Below, piece by piece: positions 1-8,674 of a DNA stretch of 64,000 nucleotides (its first letter is position 1; each line of letters opens with the position of its first letter). Location: assembly GCA_022793065.1 (NCBI GenBank), contig JAAWCE010000046.1, positions 1-64,000 on the forward strand, written 5' to 3'. Source of the DNA: Lachnospiraceae bacterium (lineage in GTDB: Bacteria > Bacillota > Clostridia > Lachnospirales > Lachnospiraceae). The notes below the pieces were generated by a model that saw only the letters and a program-made list of their open reading frames with translations, made no database searches and had not been told where the DNA came from. Position numbers and translations under genes: made by a program.

Positions 1-187
1 AACGTCTCTGGTCCAATTCGATTTTTATGATATGGTCTTCCTGAACTCCCTGTGAGAGAAGATACTCATAAAACAGGTCAAACAGCAATACCGACTTTCC
101 GCAACGGCGGATGCCAGTGATTACTTTGACCTCGCCGTTCCACATATGATGAATCATACGATTCAAATAAGAATCTCGTTTAATCAT
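1..187 (-). CDS. AAA-type ATPase, N-terminal part (runs off the left edge)
   Basis: The minus strand encodes 62 residues from an ATG at 187 and continues past the window edge. It has a Walker A-type loop, GIRRCGKS, about 25 residues in, within the context VITGIRRCGKSVLL. This is the hallmark of the AAA_14/DUF4143 group of prokaryotic ATPases, often linked to toxin-like or mobile DNA. A GAGGT ribosome site lies just upstream, and a good minus-strand promoter is at 235-263. The partner domain and function cannot be judged from this piece. Confidence 0.75.
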   Translation of the reverse strand, partial: MIKRDSYLNRMIHHMWNGEVKVITGIRRCGKSVLLFDLFYEYLLSQGVQEDHIIKIELDQRR

Positions 188-234
188 TACATTTACCTCG
201 TACTTGCGACGATTGAGTCGCTACTTTTTTGTGT

Positions 235-263
235 AGTATACCACGATTTTCTCAAATTATCAA
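235..263 (-). promoter_or_regulatory. Sigma-A type promoter for the AAA ATPase
   Basis: Read on the minus strand, a -35 box TTGATA (258-263) and a -10 box TATACT (235-240) are 17 bases apart. They sit about 50 bases upstream of the ATPase start. The short leader contains a small GCGAC/GTCGC hairpin. Confidence 0.55.
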
Positions 264-363
264 TAGCATCGCAGAAAGTTCATAATAAAGTTACGACATT
301 TATGTTGCAAGTACAAGGTTAGAGCCTTAGATTCCGTCCGGGATAATATCGTCGATATACATT

Positions 364-657
364 TCACGCTTCGGTTTTGCCATGCCGTAATACAAAAGTC
401 GAGTAAATAACTCTGCGTGAAGTGCTATAATAAAGTGGAGTGCCTCTGTTGTTGAGAGATTCAAACAGGGTGTAGGCATCTGCGTGATTGGAAACCTCAA
501 TCATAACCAAAATGGCAGAGTTCACCTTATCCAGAATTCTGAACATACCAACGACCTTGTCTGTGGATTCTTCCAGTGTTGCGTTAATGCGCTTCAGGAA
601 GTAATTATAAGCCTTCACGATACGGCCCAGGCCTGCGAAGGATGAGTATGAAAACAA
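364..657 (-). pseudogene. DUF262 (GmrSD-type restriction) fragment
   Basis: The minus-strand reading frame contains FESLNNRGTPL, the signature of the DUF262 domain found in GmrSD-like type IV restriction proteins. Only the segment around this motif is left. After TPL the family similarity stops abruptly near 433, and a different frame then reads into an unrelated C-terminal end (about 366-430). The 5' side abuts an HsdR fragment on the opposite strand near 645. I read this as a rearranged remnant, not a working gene. Confidence 0.5.
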
Positions 658-955
658 TTATAGCGATACTCCCTTTGGAATTTTGATTCGCAAGATTGCC
701 AAGATGGACAGGGACGCTGCCTATGGAGCATTTTCCGCATTTATTGCGGAAGAAAGGCCAAATGCGGAGCAGTTGCATTTTATTCAGCAAGTGGTGGACT
801 ATGTAGTTGAAAATGGTTATGTGAAAGATGTATTGGATCTGATGAAGGCACCCTTTGACAGACCATTTAAATTTAGCGTGATTTTTACCAGAGACGAACA
901 AGTTAAATTAGTAAAAGCCATCAATATTTTCAAGGAAAATGCTTTCGCCATATAA
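641..955 (+). pseudogene. Type I restriction enzyme R subunit (HsdR), C-terminal remnant
   Basis: The open frame reads TPFGILIRKIAKMDRDAA and then a helical segment ending in KENAFAI. This resembles the EcoEI_R_C domain that closes type I restriction endonuclease R subunits. A whole HsdR is roughly 1,000 residues and only about the last 100 remain. The first candidate start (TTG at 683) lies inside the conserved domain and has no ribosome site. The join with the DUF262 fragment on the other strand marks an old rearrangement. Expression is unlikely. Confidence 0.5.
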
Positions 956-1032
956 TAAATTTTAAGTATTGTAATAAGCCTAAACATGGGTTCTAAATAC
1001 TGATCAAAAGGAATCAGCAAGAAATAAATGTG

Positions 1033-1077
1033 TTGACATTTTGCTTTATACAATATATAGTTGTGCAATATACAACA
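1033..1077 (+). promoter_or_regulatory. Promoter with operator-like inverted repeat
   Basis: A consensus TTGACA (1033-1038) and TATAGT (1056-1061) are separated by 17 bases. Overlapping the -10 and start region is the inverted repeat GTTGT-7-ACAAC (about 1061-1077), a plausible repressor site. The promoter would drive the small gene starting at 1097. Confidence 0.55.
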
Positions 1078-1096
1078 AAGCAGAGGAGGAAAGCAC

Positions 1097-1384
1097 ATGA
1101 ATAAGGGATGTGATAGGATGAGGTACGGGACGTGCCAATTTTATAAGGAGCATGTTGAGAAAACGGTAGGGGGGCCGTTCCCTAGTATGGAATATACAAG
1201 ATATTGCAGTACATTTGACGATTTTAAAAGATGCCCGTATTATTCTCTGCGAAATAACAATAATCCGCAGATAAGAGAAGAATATAAGAGACACCAGGAG
1301 GGGAATGCTAAGGGAAGCATGATCACTCTTATTATCTTAGTCGTTATGGTGGTAATGATATTGAAAGCCTGCCATGTCATTTAA
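1097..1384 (+). CDS. Small Cys/His-containing protein with C-terminal membrane helix
   Basis: This is a 95-residue protein of unknown family. The ATG at 1097 follows a strong AGAGGAGGA site, so it is preferred over an earlier in-frame start at 1061, which overlaps the promoter. The N-terminal two thirds carry spaced cysteines (CDR..GTCQFY.., YCSTF, RCPYY) that could bind metal. The last 25 residues form one strongly hydrophobic helix (ITLIILVVMVVMIL), suggesting a tail-anchored protein facing the cytoplasm. A consensus promoter precedes it. Confidence 0.6.
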   Translation: MNKGCDRMRYGTCQFYKEHVEKTVGGPFPSMEYTRYCSTFDDFKRCPYYSLRNNNNPQIREEYKRHQEGNAKGSMITLIILVVMVVMILKACHVI

Positions 1385-1475
1385 TGTTTTGCCGGAATTT
1401 CGGGGAAGAATAGGAGAAGCTTTTTCCAGCTTGACGAAGAAGTATGATTGGGATAAGGTGAATAAAGAAGGTTAG
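1374..1475 (+). CDS. Possible 33-residue peptide (uncertain)
   Basis: An ATG at 1374, inside the end of the previous gene, opens a 33-codon frame that stops at 1475, just before a terminator. It contains a charged segment (SLTKKYDWDKV). No clear ribosome site is present, and only its position between the gene and the terminator supports it. Confidence 0.2.
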   Translation: MSFNVLPEFRGRIGEAFSSLTKKYDWDKVNKEG

Positions 1476-1479
1476 AAAG

Positions 1480-1509
1480 GGTTGGTTCATAAGAGCCAAT
1501 CTTTTTTCC
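1480..1509 (+). terminator. Rho-independent terminator
   Basis: A nine-pair stem, GGTTGGTTC (1480-1488) with GAGCCAATC (1493-1501), has an ATAA loop and two G-U pairs, and is followed by six T. It ends the transcript of the small membrane protein. Confidence 0.75.
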
Positions 1510-1866
1510 TGTTTTATGTGATTATTTTATGATATTATCTCGCATGTATATCTATGGCAAACCAACAGAGCCATAAGGGCGGCGGAAACCATGATAAGCC
1601 CCTGCAAAAATCCGACATTTGATGGAGACAGGGGAGGCTATTTATATTATGCTGTCTTCATAAGTCAGTAAGAGTAACATTATGCACCGGGTTTTCCAGG
1701 GCTTTATGAGACATTGTGAAAATCAAGAAATTGTGCTGTGGTTTTCGTCGCTGCAGCATATATAGGTGGATGTTCTGCTGGAGGCAGATGTGTGTGCCGG
1801 AGAATTGCTCAAGCTGTCTGGAACAATATGTAGTAATGGCACAAACAAAGCAAAGGAGGGTTTTAT
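1510..1866 (+). other. Intergenic stretch with a hairpin; no clear gene
   Basis: No convincing gene is visible. A hairpin can form between AGCCCCTG (1597-1604) and CAGGGGAGGCT (1629-1639). A cysteine-rich reading frame from about 1716 lacks a ribosome site and runs out of frame into the next gene, so I do not call it. The GGCAAACC and GCGGAAACC strings at about 1556-1590 recall riboswitch loops but match no class I know. Confidence 0.35.
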
Positions 1867-2109
1867 ATGATTTTATTGGCATCGGGTTTATCATGGAAGA
1901 CGCTGTTGGTTATCGGAGGATTTGGAATTTTGATCTATGGCATGTTTCTGGGGCCAAAGAGCAAGGGGACAGAACAAAAGCACTATGACGAAAAGGAAAA
2001 GAGTAGTATCAGACATCATCTCAGGGCAGCAGAAAGCGGGAATGATTATGCTTTCAAAGGCAGCGGGAAATACAGGGATTCCAATGGAAATGTAAAGAAA
2101 GACAGATAG
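1867..2109 (+). CDS. Small single-pass membrane protein
   Basis: This is an 80-residue protein with a good ribosome site (AAAGGAGGG) eight bases before the ATG. One transmembrane helix (about residues 10-27, LLVIGGFGILIYGMFLG) is followed by a polar, lysine-rich tail ending SNGNVKKDR. The helix-then-charged-tail layout is typical of small membrane-tethered proteins. I do not recognise the family. A terminator follows directly. Confidence 0.65.
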   Translation: MILLASGLSWKTLLVIGGFGILIYGMFLGPKSKGTEQKHYDEKEKSSIRHHLRAAESGNDYAFKGSGKYRDSNGNVKKDR

Positions 2110-2124
2110 ACTGCATATGTGAGA

Positions 2125-2156
2125 AAAGGCTGAACAGTATGGCTCAGCCTTTTTTG
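2125..2156 (+). terminator. Rho-independent terminator
   Basis: The stem AAGGCTGA/TCAGCCTT, with an ACAGTATGGC loop, is followed by a T run. It lies about 20 bases after the small membrane protein and before the 402-aa gene. Confidence 0.8.
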
Positions 2157-2190
2157 GCAGTGTGGCGGAGGGCAGTTACGGAGGAAGGAA

Positions 2191-3399
2191 ATGGACAGGG
2201 CAGAACAATTTGACTATTTGATGGAGGTAATAGACCGGTGGACCAGGGAGAAGGCAGAGAAGGATGCTGGACCGCTGCGGTACCTGGAAGAGGGGTCCTG
2301 GGTCCGGGAAGTCTGTGTGACACCTGGATGCAGCATCAGCGTTTCACAGCTCAAAACATATCTGTCAACGGCCGTGTTGGAAATATATCCCTGGAATACA
2401 GGATCTAAGGTTTCATACCGGGATATCCGAAAATTCCTGGCCCAGGATCCCACCGCCAAAAAATATGCCTTTTATTTTCAAACCCTGGACAAATGCTTTT
2501 CTGTCCGGGAGAATTACCTGGCGGCGAAACGCAGTATGCTTATCAGGGGATATACGCAGACGGACGGAACTGTAGGAGAATTTCCGCTGGCATTGCTGGA
2601 ACACATTCAGGCGTTGGTGCGCAGAAAATTGGGGGAGTACTGGGAAATATGCTCCCCCGATTTCGGCGTATCCTTTCCGGAACGGGTCAAGTGGAAGCAG
2701 CGTGCTTCAAGGGAACCCCAGGAGGACGAACCCCAGGCAGACAGGCAGAATAAGTACATGGAATGTATCATGGCCATTGCCCTTCATGAGATCTGGCTGA
2801 GAGAATGTGGCAGGATGCTTGGAATTGCCTATGAGTCAGTCAGCGCCTGGCGGGACAGCATCCATCAGGCCGGAGATGAGATATCCCTGTTTGCGGAGCG
2901 TCTTTCCAGGGCAGATCAAGAACAGGCGTGGGAGTGGATGAGGCAAATGGAAGACAGCGTGCGCAAGGTAGGGGAATATGCAGAGCAGCTAACCAGATAT
3001 GCGTTTTTTCTTGCCGCATATACGGAATATTCCATGGGCCTGATGGCTGAGTTATTGCTGGTTATGGTCATGGAAACGAAAAATCTGGATGTCATGAAAC
3101 CGTGGACGGGCAGAAGGCAGATAGAGTGGCTGTTGAAATGTATGGACGGCAGGGACCTTGAAAGTTTCACCAGGTATAACAAAAATCGGGGAAAATATTA
3201 CAAGCAGCTTCAAAAGGAAGTGGAAACCATTTTGTATGGTTTTATGGAGAATATCGGTCATATCGGAAGACAGAGTTACTCGGAGGCAATGAGAACTTAT
3301 CTTGCCATCGTGGCTCAGGGAGGCCTGGATGAAGAGAAACTGGCGCAGTTGTGGGAGGCCCAGATGGTTTTGGCTTTACCGCTATGGAGCAGGGAATAA
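2191..3399 (+). CDS. Uncharacterised 402-residue helical protein
   Basis: The ATG at 2191 follows GGAGGAAGG. The protein is rich in charged and aromatic residues, looks almost entirely alpha-helical, and has no signal peptide or membrane helix. A charged, gln/glu-rich linker (about residues 172-190, REPQEDEPQADRQ) divides it into an N-terminal half with SYRDIRKFL and a C-terminal half with long amphipathic helices. I recognise no catalytic motif. It stands alone between two intergenic regions, so its neighbours give no hint of function. Confidence 0.7.
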   Translation: MDRAEQFDYLMEVIDRWTREKAEKDAGPLRYLEEGSWVREVCVTPGCSISVSQLKTYLSTAVLEIYPWNTGSKVSYRDIRKFLAQDPTAKKYAFYFQTLDKCFSVRENYLAAKRSMLIRGYTQTDGTVGEFPLALLEHIQALVRRKLGEYWEICSPDFGVSFPERVKWKQRASREPQEDEPQADRQNKYMECIMAIALHEIWLRECGRMLGIAYESVSAWRDSIHQAGDEISLFAERLSRADQEQAWEWMRQMEDSVRKVGEYAEQLTRYAFFLAAYTEYSMGLMAELLLVMVMETKNLDVMKPWTGRRQIEWLLKCMDGRDLESFTRYNKNRGKYYKQLQKEVETILYGFMENIGHIGRQSYSEAMRTYLAIVAQGGLDEEKLAQLWEAQMVLALPLWSRE

Positions 3400-3479
3400 A
3401 AGGGTTGTGATGCAATGATAACAAAGGCCGGCAGCATGTGACCATGGTAAAAGATGGGGAAATTCAAATGAATGTGCAG

Positions 3480-3508
3480 TTGTGCTCCGGTAAAAAATAG
3501 ATTATAAT
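3480..3508 (+). promoter_or_regulatory. Promoter upstream of the two-component system
   Basis: TTGTGC (3480-3485) and a perfect TATAAT (3503-3508) are 17 bases apart, about 110 bases before the response regulator. The leader is AT-rich with no obvious hairpin. Confidence 0.5.
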
Positions 3509-3620
3509 GACTGTAAAATATAGTTTGGCGAAGAAATGTCAGGAGCGTCACATGAAATAGAAGTGGAAAGACAGCATTGGAATTAAGAGGATATGTTTTG
3601 GACATGCAGCAGGGAGTAAC

Positions 3621-4292
3621 ATGATTGAGATTTATTATGTGGAAGATGATGAAGTCATAGCCCAGGCAGTGGCGGATTACCTGGGACAATATGGTTATAA
3701 AGTTACGGTATACGAAGAGATAGAGAGTGCAAAGGGGGCTTTGAACAATATGTGCCCTACGCTTATGCTGGTGGATTGGAATATGCCGGATGGAAACGGG
3801 AACCAGCTAGTGAGGTGGATTCGTGCTAAGTGGAAGGAACTGCCTGTTATTTTTCTGACGGTCCGCGGTGACTCCAGCGATATTGTCAGCGGATTTCAAA
3901 ACGGAGCGGATGATTATGTGGTGAAACCTTTTGAACTGGATGTTTTATTATCACGCATTAAGGCGCTGCTGCGGAGAACCGGGGACGTATCCAAACAATA
4001 TCTTTCCTGTGGCGCCATATCCATTGACCAGGCAAGAAGGATTGTCTTTTATGACAAAGAGGAAATATCTTTAAGTCCGTCGGAATATCAACTACTCTTA
4101 TATCTGATGAGGAATAAAGGACGGACAGTTACAAGGGAAAAACTGTTAGGAGAAATATGGGATAACAATGGGAATTATGTCAATGATAATACACTTACCG
4201 TTACCATGAAGCGACTGCGGGAGAAACTTCATCAGCCTGCGTATATCAGGACTGTCAGGAGCATTGGTTATCGTATGGAGAATGAGGAATGA
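3621..4292 (+). CDS. OmpR-family response regulator
   Basis: The protein has 223 residues. The receiver domain (1-115) has the acidic pair D9-D10, phospho-acceptor D52 in LMLVDWNMPDGNG, the threonine of FLTVRG and the lysine of VVKPFE. The C-terminal winged helix (about 125-220) has the usual SPSEYQLLLYL and the closing RTVRSIGYRME. The gene overlaps the sensor kinase by four bases (ATGA). The ABC transporter follows the kinase, so this regulator probably controls an antimicrobial-peptide or cell-envelope stress response and activates the transporter promoter. Confidence 0.93.
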   Translation: MIEIYYVEDDEVIAQAVADYLGQYGYKVTVYEEIESAKGALNNMCPTLMLVDWNMPDGNGNQLVRWIRAKWKELPVIFLTVRGDSSDIVSGFQNGADDYVVKPFELDVLLSRIKALLRRTGDVSKQYLSCGAISIDQARRIVFYDKEEISLSPSEYQLLLYLMRNKGRTVTREKLLGEIWDNNGNYVNDNTLTVTMKRLREKLHQPAYIRTVRSIGYRMENEE

Positions 4293-5482
4293 ATGAAAAA
4301 AAACATATCATAATGCTTATGGGCATTGTATTTTCTGTCAGTCTGTTTTCTGCGTCGTTGTCGGCGGTATTGGTGACAAATTATTATAATCGGGTGCATT
4401 TTCAGACGTTGGGTGCATTTTGTCAGGAAGTAGTTGAGACCATGCCCCAGGCGGAACCGTTGGTGATGTCGGTGATAAAAGGTTTTCGACAGGGACCTGT
4501 GGTTGTACAGAGGGATTCTGGGAAAGAAAATATCCTTTTTCAGTATGGATACCAGCAAAGAGATTTTTTGCCTTTTTTGGGAAAATATGGCGTGGCTGTT
4601 GCCGTCGGAGGCGTTCTTACAGGGGGAATACTGTTTCTCATTCTTGTTTGCTTATGGCATAAAAAAGAAGTGATGCGCATCAACGCGCTTACAGAGTATT
4701 TGGAAAAAATCAATACCGGAGGCGGCAGCGTCCTGATTCCGGCCAGGGAGGATGAATTTTCCAAATTGCAGGATGAAATCTACAAGACGGTGATGGAACT
4801 GTATCAGACAAGGGAGGCAGCGCTTAAGGCCAGAAATCGTTTTGCGGATAATCTATATAACATTGCCCATCAGATGAAAACCCCCGTTACCTCGCTTTCG
4901 CTGTCAGTACAGATGATGCAGGAATGTTCCCAGGAGTACAGAGAACAGATAGGCAGGCAGGTTTCACGGCTGACAAATCTGGAAGAAACATTGCTTTTGC
5001 TGTCTCGCATTGATTCCGGCGCTTTATCTTTTGAAAAGAAAGAAGTTGATGTGTTTACATTGCTGGAACTTTCTGCCGACACGCTGCAGGAGTTGTTCCA
5101 ACAGGCCAAAGTATCCATAGATATACCGGAAAAATGTGGAGTGACAATCCGGGCGGATATGGAATGGACCATGGAAGCGGTGATGAATCTTTTGAAAAAT
5201 TGTATGGAACATACGCCGCCGGGAGGATGTGTCCATTGTGCATATGAACGAAATCCTATTTATACCCAAATCAAAATATGGGATACTGGGATAGGATTTG
5301 CAAAAGAAGAGATTCCATATCTGTTTGACAGGTTTTTTCGGGGCAGACATGCCAAAAAAGAAAGTATCGGAATTGGGCTGGCCATTTCCAAAGAAATTAT
5401 CGAAAGCCAGAATGGAGTGATCAGCGCCGAAAATCTGGAAGGCGGCGGCGCTTGCTTTGAAATTCGTTTCTATGAAATATAA
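4289..5482 (+). CDS. Sensor histidine kinase
   Basis: The protein has 397 residues. Two membrane helices (about 9-30 and 100-123) enclose a roughly 65-residue extracellular segment, longer than the loop of true BceS-type kinases. A linker leads to the phospho-acceptor H194 in NIAHQMKTP. The ATPase domain shows the N box (NLLKNCMEHT), G1 (DTGIGF) and G2 (GIGLAISK). It starts within the regulator's last codons, so the two are translationally coupled. It probably senses a peptide or envelope signal, possibly through the neighbouring permease. Confidence 0.93.
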   Translation: MNEKKHIIMLMGIVFSVSLFSASLSAVLVTNYYNRVHFQTLGAFCQEVVETMPQAEPLVMSVIKGFRQGPVVVQRDSGKENILFQYGYQQRDFLPFLGKYGVAVAVGGVLTGGILFLILVCLWHKKEVMRINALTEYLEKINTGGGSVLIPAREDEFSKLQDEIYKTVMELYQTREAALKARNRFADNLYNIAHQMKTPVTSLSLSVQMMQECSQEYREQIGRQVSRLTNLEETLLLLSRIDSGALSFEKKEVDVFTLLELSADTLQELFQQAKVSIDIPEKCGVTIRADMEWTMEAVMNLLKNCMEHTPPGGCVHCAYERNPIYTQIKIWDTGIGFAKEEIPYLFDRFFRGRHAKKESIGIGLAISKEIIESQNGVISAENLEGGGACFEIRFYEI

Positions 5483-5549
5483 AGTCAAAAATTCTGATTT
5501 AATCTGTTTTAGTCGCTTTTTTACCAGTCACTAAGTTGTCACATTACTT

Positions 5550-5558
5550 TGCTATAAT
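5550..5558 (+). promoter_or_regulatory. Extended -10 promoter for the ABC transporter
   Basis: TGCTATAAT fits an extended -10 element (TGnTATAAT). There is no good -35 at 17 bases, as expected for a promoter needing an activator. The cognate response regulator is encoded just upstream. The start ATG at 5603 has a GGAGG site. Confidence 0.4.
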
Positions 5559-5602
5559 AATTATTAACCCGGGAAATTCCATGACAAGGAGGAAAGAAGC
5601 GT

Positions 5603-6313
5603 ATGGAAATTTTAAGGTGTGAAGGAGTGAGTAAGGTGTATGGAAGCGGCGACAATCAAGTTGTGGCTTTGAACCGGATTGATTTGTCCGTGGCACAGGG
5701 AGAGTTTGTGGCCATAATTGGAGCTTCCGGTTCAGGTAAATCCACATTGCTGCATATTTTGGGCAGTGTGGATAAGCCTTCGGAGGGAAAAGTCATCATT
5801 GCAGGGGAGGATATTTCTGCTTTCAATAGAACAAAAGCCGCTGTTTTCCGGCGCAGAAAAGTAGGACTGGTTTATCAGTTTTATAATCTGATACCTACGC
5901 TTACAATACGTAAAAATATACTGATGCCCCTTTTGCTGGACAAAAAGAAGCCCAACCGGGAGTATTTTGATCAGGTGGTGGCATCGTTAGGAATTGATGG
6001 TAAACTGGAGTGTTACCCCAATCAGTTATCCGGAGGACAGCAGCAGCGCGCCGCCATTGCCCGTTCTTTGGTATATCGTCCAGCCCTTTTATTAGCCGAT
6101 GAACCAACCGGCAATCTGGATCAGAAAAATTCCAGAGAAATCATAGATTTGCTGAAATTATCTAATCGCAGCTTGAAACAGACCATTTTGCTGATTACCC
6201 ATGATGAAAAAGTTGCGCTGGAAGCAGATCGTATTTTGACAATAGAGGACGGAAAGATTATCAGGGATGAGAAGAGGGGAGGGAAGGCTTTGTTGAAAGA
6301 AGGACAAAGCTGA
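5603..6313 (+). CDS. ABC transporter ATP-binding protein (BceA/MacB-like)
   Basis: The protein has 236 residues, the usual length for this family. Walker A is GASGSGKST (40-48), the signature is [14 protein letters not shown], Walker B is [12 protein letters not shown], and the switch histidine lies in LLITHDEK. It pairs with the FtsX-type permease five bases downstream. The LolD/MacB/BceA group acts in peptide-antibiotic resistance or in moving molecules off the membrane. Confidence 0.93.
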   Translation: MEILRCEGVSKVYGSGDNQVVALNRIDLSVAQGEFVAIIGASGSGKSTLLHILGSVDKPSEGKVIIAGEDISAFNRTKAAVFRRRKVGLVYQFYNLIPTLTIRKNILMPLLLDKKKPNREYFDQVVASLGIDGKLECYPNQLSGGQQQRAAIARSLVYRPALLLADEPTGNLDQKNSREIIDLLKLSNRSLKQTILLITHDEKVALEADRILTIEDGKIIRDEKRGGKALLKEGQS

Positions 6314-6317
6314 CAAT

Positions 6318-8579
6318 ATGTGGAAAAATTATTCTGCAGATTATATCAGACAAAACAGAGCCAGCGGATATTCCATTATGATTGCGGCTTTTATAGCCGC
6401 ACTGTTTCTGTCCTTTTTGTGCAGTCTGTTTTATAATTTCTGGCTGGACAACATAGCCGGTACAAAGCTGGAGGATGGCGACTGGCATGGACGTATTGCC
6501 GGAGAAATGGATGAGGACGCCATTTCCATGATCGAAAGTTTTGCGAATGTGGAGAAAGCTGCGGTCAATACGGATTTATCCAATGGAGAACAGGTAGTTG
6601 TGGATATTTGTTTTTACAATAAAAAGACGGTTTATCAGGATATGCTTCAAATAGTAAATATGCTTGGGCTTACAGAGGAGGTCTGTGACTATAATTATCA
6701 GTTGTTGTCCCTGTATTTTGTACGTATTCCAGGGGATCAAATGCCCAGGCTGCTGATGCCGGCATATCTGGCGGTGGTGATTCTGGTATGTATTTCTCTG
6801 GTTCTGGTAATATATAATTCTTTTGCTGTCTCCCAGAACAACAGAATTCATCAGTTTGGTATTTTTTCCAGCATTGGGGCTGCGCCGGGACAAATTCTTG
6901 CGTGTCTGGTTCAGGAAGCGTTTTTGCTAAGTATTTTGCCCATATTGGCAGGTATGTTTTTGGGCGTTGTTTTTAGCTTTGGAACTGTCCGGGCAATCAA
7001 TGCTTTTACGGAAACGTTGGCGGGAGGACGACAAAGTTCTTTTAGCTGTTCTCCGGTTATTTTAATTATTATTTTTCTGCTGTCCATGCTCACAGTGCTG
7101 ATTTCCGCATGGCTCCCAGGGAGAAAGTTAAGCAGACTGACGCCCCTTGAGGCAATACGCGGCACAGGAGAACAACAGGGGAAGAAAAGCGTATTTCGAC
7201 GGAAAAAGCATTTTCGTATTTTATCCCTTTTGTTTGGGATGGAGGGGGAACTGGCAGGAAATGCACTGTGGGCTCAGAGAAAAGCTTTGCGTACCACATC
7301 CCTGTCTCTGTCCCTGGCTTTTTTAGGATTTATGATGATGCAATGTTTCTGGACACTTTCCGGTATCAGCACATTCCATACTTATTTTGAAAAATATCAG
7401 GATGTATGGGATGTTATGGCCACGATAAAAGATGTTAAAATAGGGGAGTTTGACCTGGCAGATGGTTTGAAGAACCTAAATGATGCGGATAGCTGCGTAG
7501 TATATCAGAGGGCGGAGGCTGATGTCAGGCTGCCTGTAGAAGCCCAGAGCCGGGAATTGTCAGCGCTGGGCGGGCCAATGGCATTTATAAAAGATCCAGC
7601 ATGTGATGAAGGAGAGAATCTGGTGGTTAAGACATCCATATTTATAATGGATGATAAGGGTTTTGAAGAGTATTGCAGACAGATAGGTGTGAATCCCAGG
7701 CTTGATGGCAGTATTATATGGAATTGTTTTTGGGACAGCGTTCACAGTAATTTCAGATATCCGGAATATATTCCTTATGTGGAAGAAGGCATGGATACGG
7801 TGGTATTGCAGAATTCGGAAGTGAAATATCTACAGGAAGCGTATCAAAGTGAGGGAGCGGAACAGGAAGGTTTTGCTGAGATTCCAGTGTTGGCTTTATC
7901 ACAGGAATGTCCCATGCTGCGTGAAGAATTTGGAAAATCGGAGTATGCGTTGGTGCAGTTTATTCCGTTATCGTTGTGGAGACAGATTTCAGGACAGATT
8001 GGCGGAGAAGGGAAAGAGCTGAAGATACGGATATTGGCCAAAACCAGAGAATCCCTGGAAACTCTGAATATGTTGGAAGAAGAGATTGTGGAAATGATAG
8101 GACCGGATTATGATGTGGAAAGTGAGAATCGTATTCAGGAAAAAATAGATAATGATAAAATGATTGAGGGATATGAACTGGTATTGGGGGCGTTCTGCGT
8201 GCTGTTTGCAGTAATAGGAATCGCTCATGTATTCTCAAATACAATGGGATTTTTGCGTCAGAGAAAACGGGAATTTGCCAGATATATGTCCATAGGTCTG
8301 ACGCCGAAGGAGATGGGGAAGATGTTCTGCATCGAAGCGTTGGTGCTTGCCGGGCGTCCTATGCTGTATTCATTATTCTTTACGATCCTTGCCACGGCTT
8401 TCATGATAAAAGCAAGTTACTTAAATCCCATGGAATTTGTCAGAGAGGCTCCGGTGGGGGCGATTTCGGCGTTTATCCTGACCGTTTTCGCATTTGTGGC
8501 TTTTGCTTATTATCTGGGTGGGAGGAGAATGTTAAAATTGAATCTTGCCGAGGCGTTGAGGGATGATACTTTGATATAA
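6318..8579 (+). CDS. FtsX-family ABC permease (antimicrobial-peptide module)
   Basis: The protein has 753 residues. About eight membrane helices are visible: near 19-43, then three between about 142 and 268, one near 330-350, and three in the last 130 residues. Between the fifth and sixth lies a large (about 270-residue) extracellular domain that probably binds the substrate. Two FtsX units, each with the usual IGLTPKEM/SIGAAPGQ-like coupling loop, flank it. It is longer than BceB (about 650 residues). It should work with the ATPase and two-component system upstream, and a terminator follows. Confidence 0.88.
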   Translation: MWKNYSADYIRQNRASGYSIMIAAFIAALFLSFLCSLFYNFWLDNIAGTKLEDGDWHGRIAGEMDEDAISMIESFANVEKAAVNTDLSNGEQVVVDICFYNKKTVYQDMLQIVNMLGLTEEVCDYNYQLLSLYFVRIPGDQMPRLLMPAYLAVVILVCISLVLVIYNSFAVSQNNRIHQFGIFSSIGAAPGQILACLVQEAFLLSILPILAGMFLGVVFSFGTVRAINAFTETLAGGRQSSFSCSPVILIIIFLLSMLTVLISAWLPGRKLSRLTPLEAIRGTGEQQGKKSVFRRKKHFRILSLLFGMEGELAGNALWAQRKALRTTSLSLSLAFLGFMMMQCFWTLSGISTFHTYFEKYQDVWDVMATIKDVKIGEFDLADGLKNLNDADSCVVYQRAEADVRLPVEAQSRELSALGGPMAFIKDPACDEGENLVVKTSIFIMDDKGFEEYCRQIGVNPRLDGSIIWNCFWDSVHSNFRYPEYIPYVEEGMDTVVLQNSEVKYLQEAYQSEGAEQEGFAEIPVLALSQECPMLREEFGKSEYALVQFIPLSLWRQISGQIGGEGKELKIRILAKTRESLETLNMLEEEIVEMIGPDYDVESENRIQEKIDNDKMIEGYELVLGAFCVLFAVIGIAHVFSNTMGFLRQRKREFARYMSIGLTPKEMGKMFCIEALVLAGRPMLYSLFFTILATAFMIKASYLNPMEFVREAPVGAISAFILTVFAFVAFAYYLGGRRMLKLNLAEALRDDTLI

Positions 8580-8610
8580 AATATGGTAACTAAAATTTAT
8601 ACTTTTTATG

Positions 8611-8653
8611 AAACAGTGTATGGAAAAAACAAGTGTTCATGCACTGTTTTTTT
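8611..8653 (+). terminator. Terminator of the ABC transporter operon
   Basis: A twelve-pair stem (AAACAGTGTATG with CATGCACTGTTT, one G-U pair) is followed by T-rich sequence. It lies 31 bases after the permease stop. Confidence 0.8.
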
Positions 8654-8674
8654 CGCAGATTATCTTAATCTGCG
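8654..8674. repeat. 21-bp palindrome, left copy
   Basis: CGCAGATTA-TCT-TAATCTGCG is a perfect nine-base inverted repeat. The same palindrome with the central triplet reversed (AGA) occurs at 9005-9025, so the two copies are inverted relative to each other. Both are followed by AATT. Confidence 0.7.

Noticed and set aside
1556-1639. Riboswitch-like strings (GGCAAACC, GCGGAAACC)
   Set aside because: The conserved core of c-di-GMP or other known classes is not present, so only a hairpin is reported.
1716-1988. A 90-codon cysteine-rich frame overlapping the small membrane protein
   Set aside because: No ribosome site, and its 3' half is a shifted reading of the real gene at 1867.
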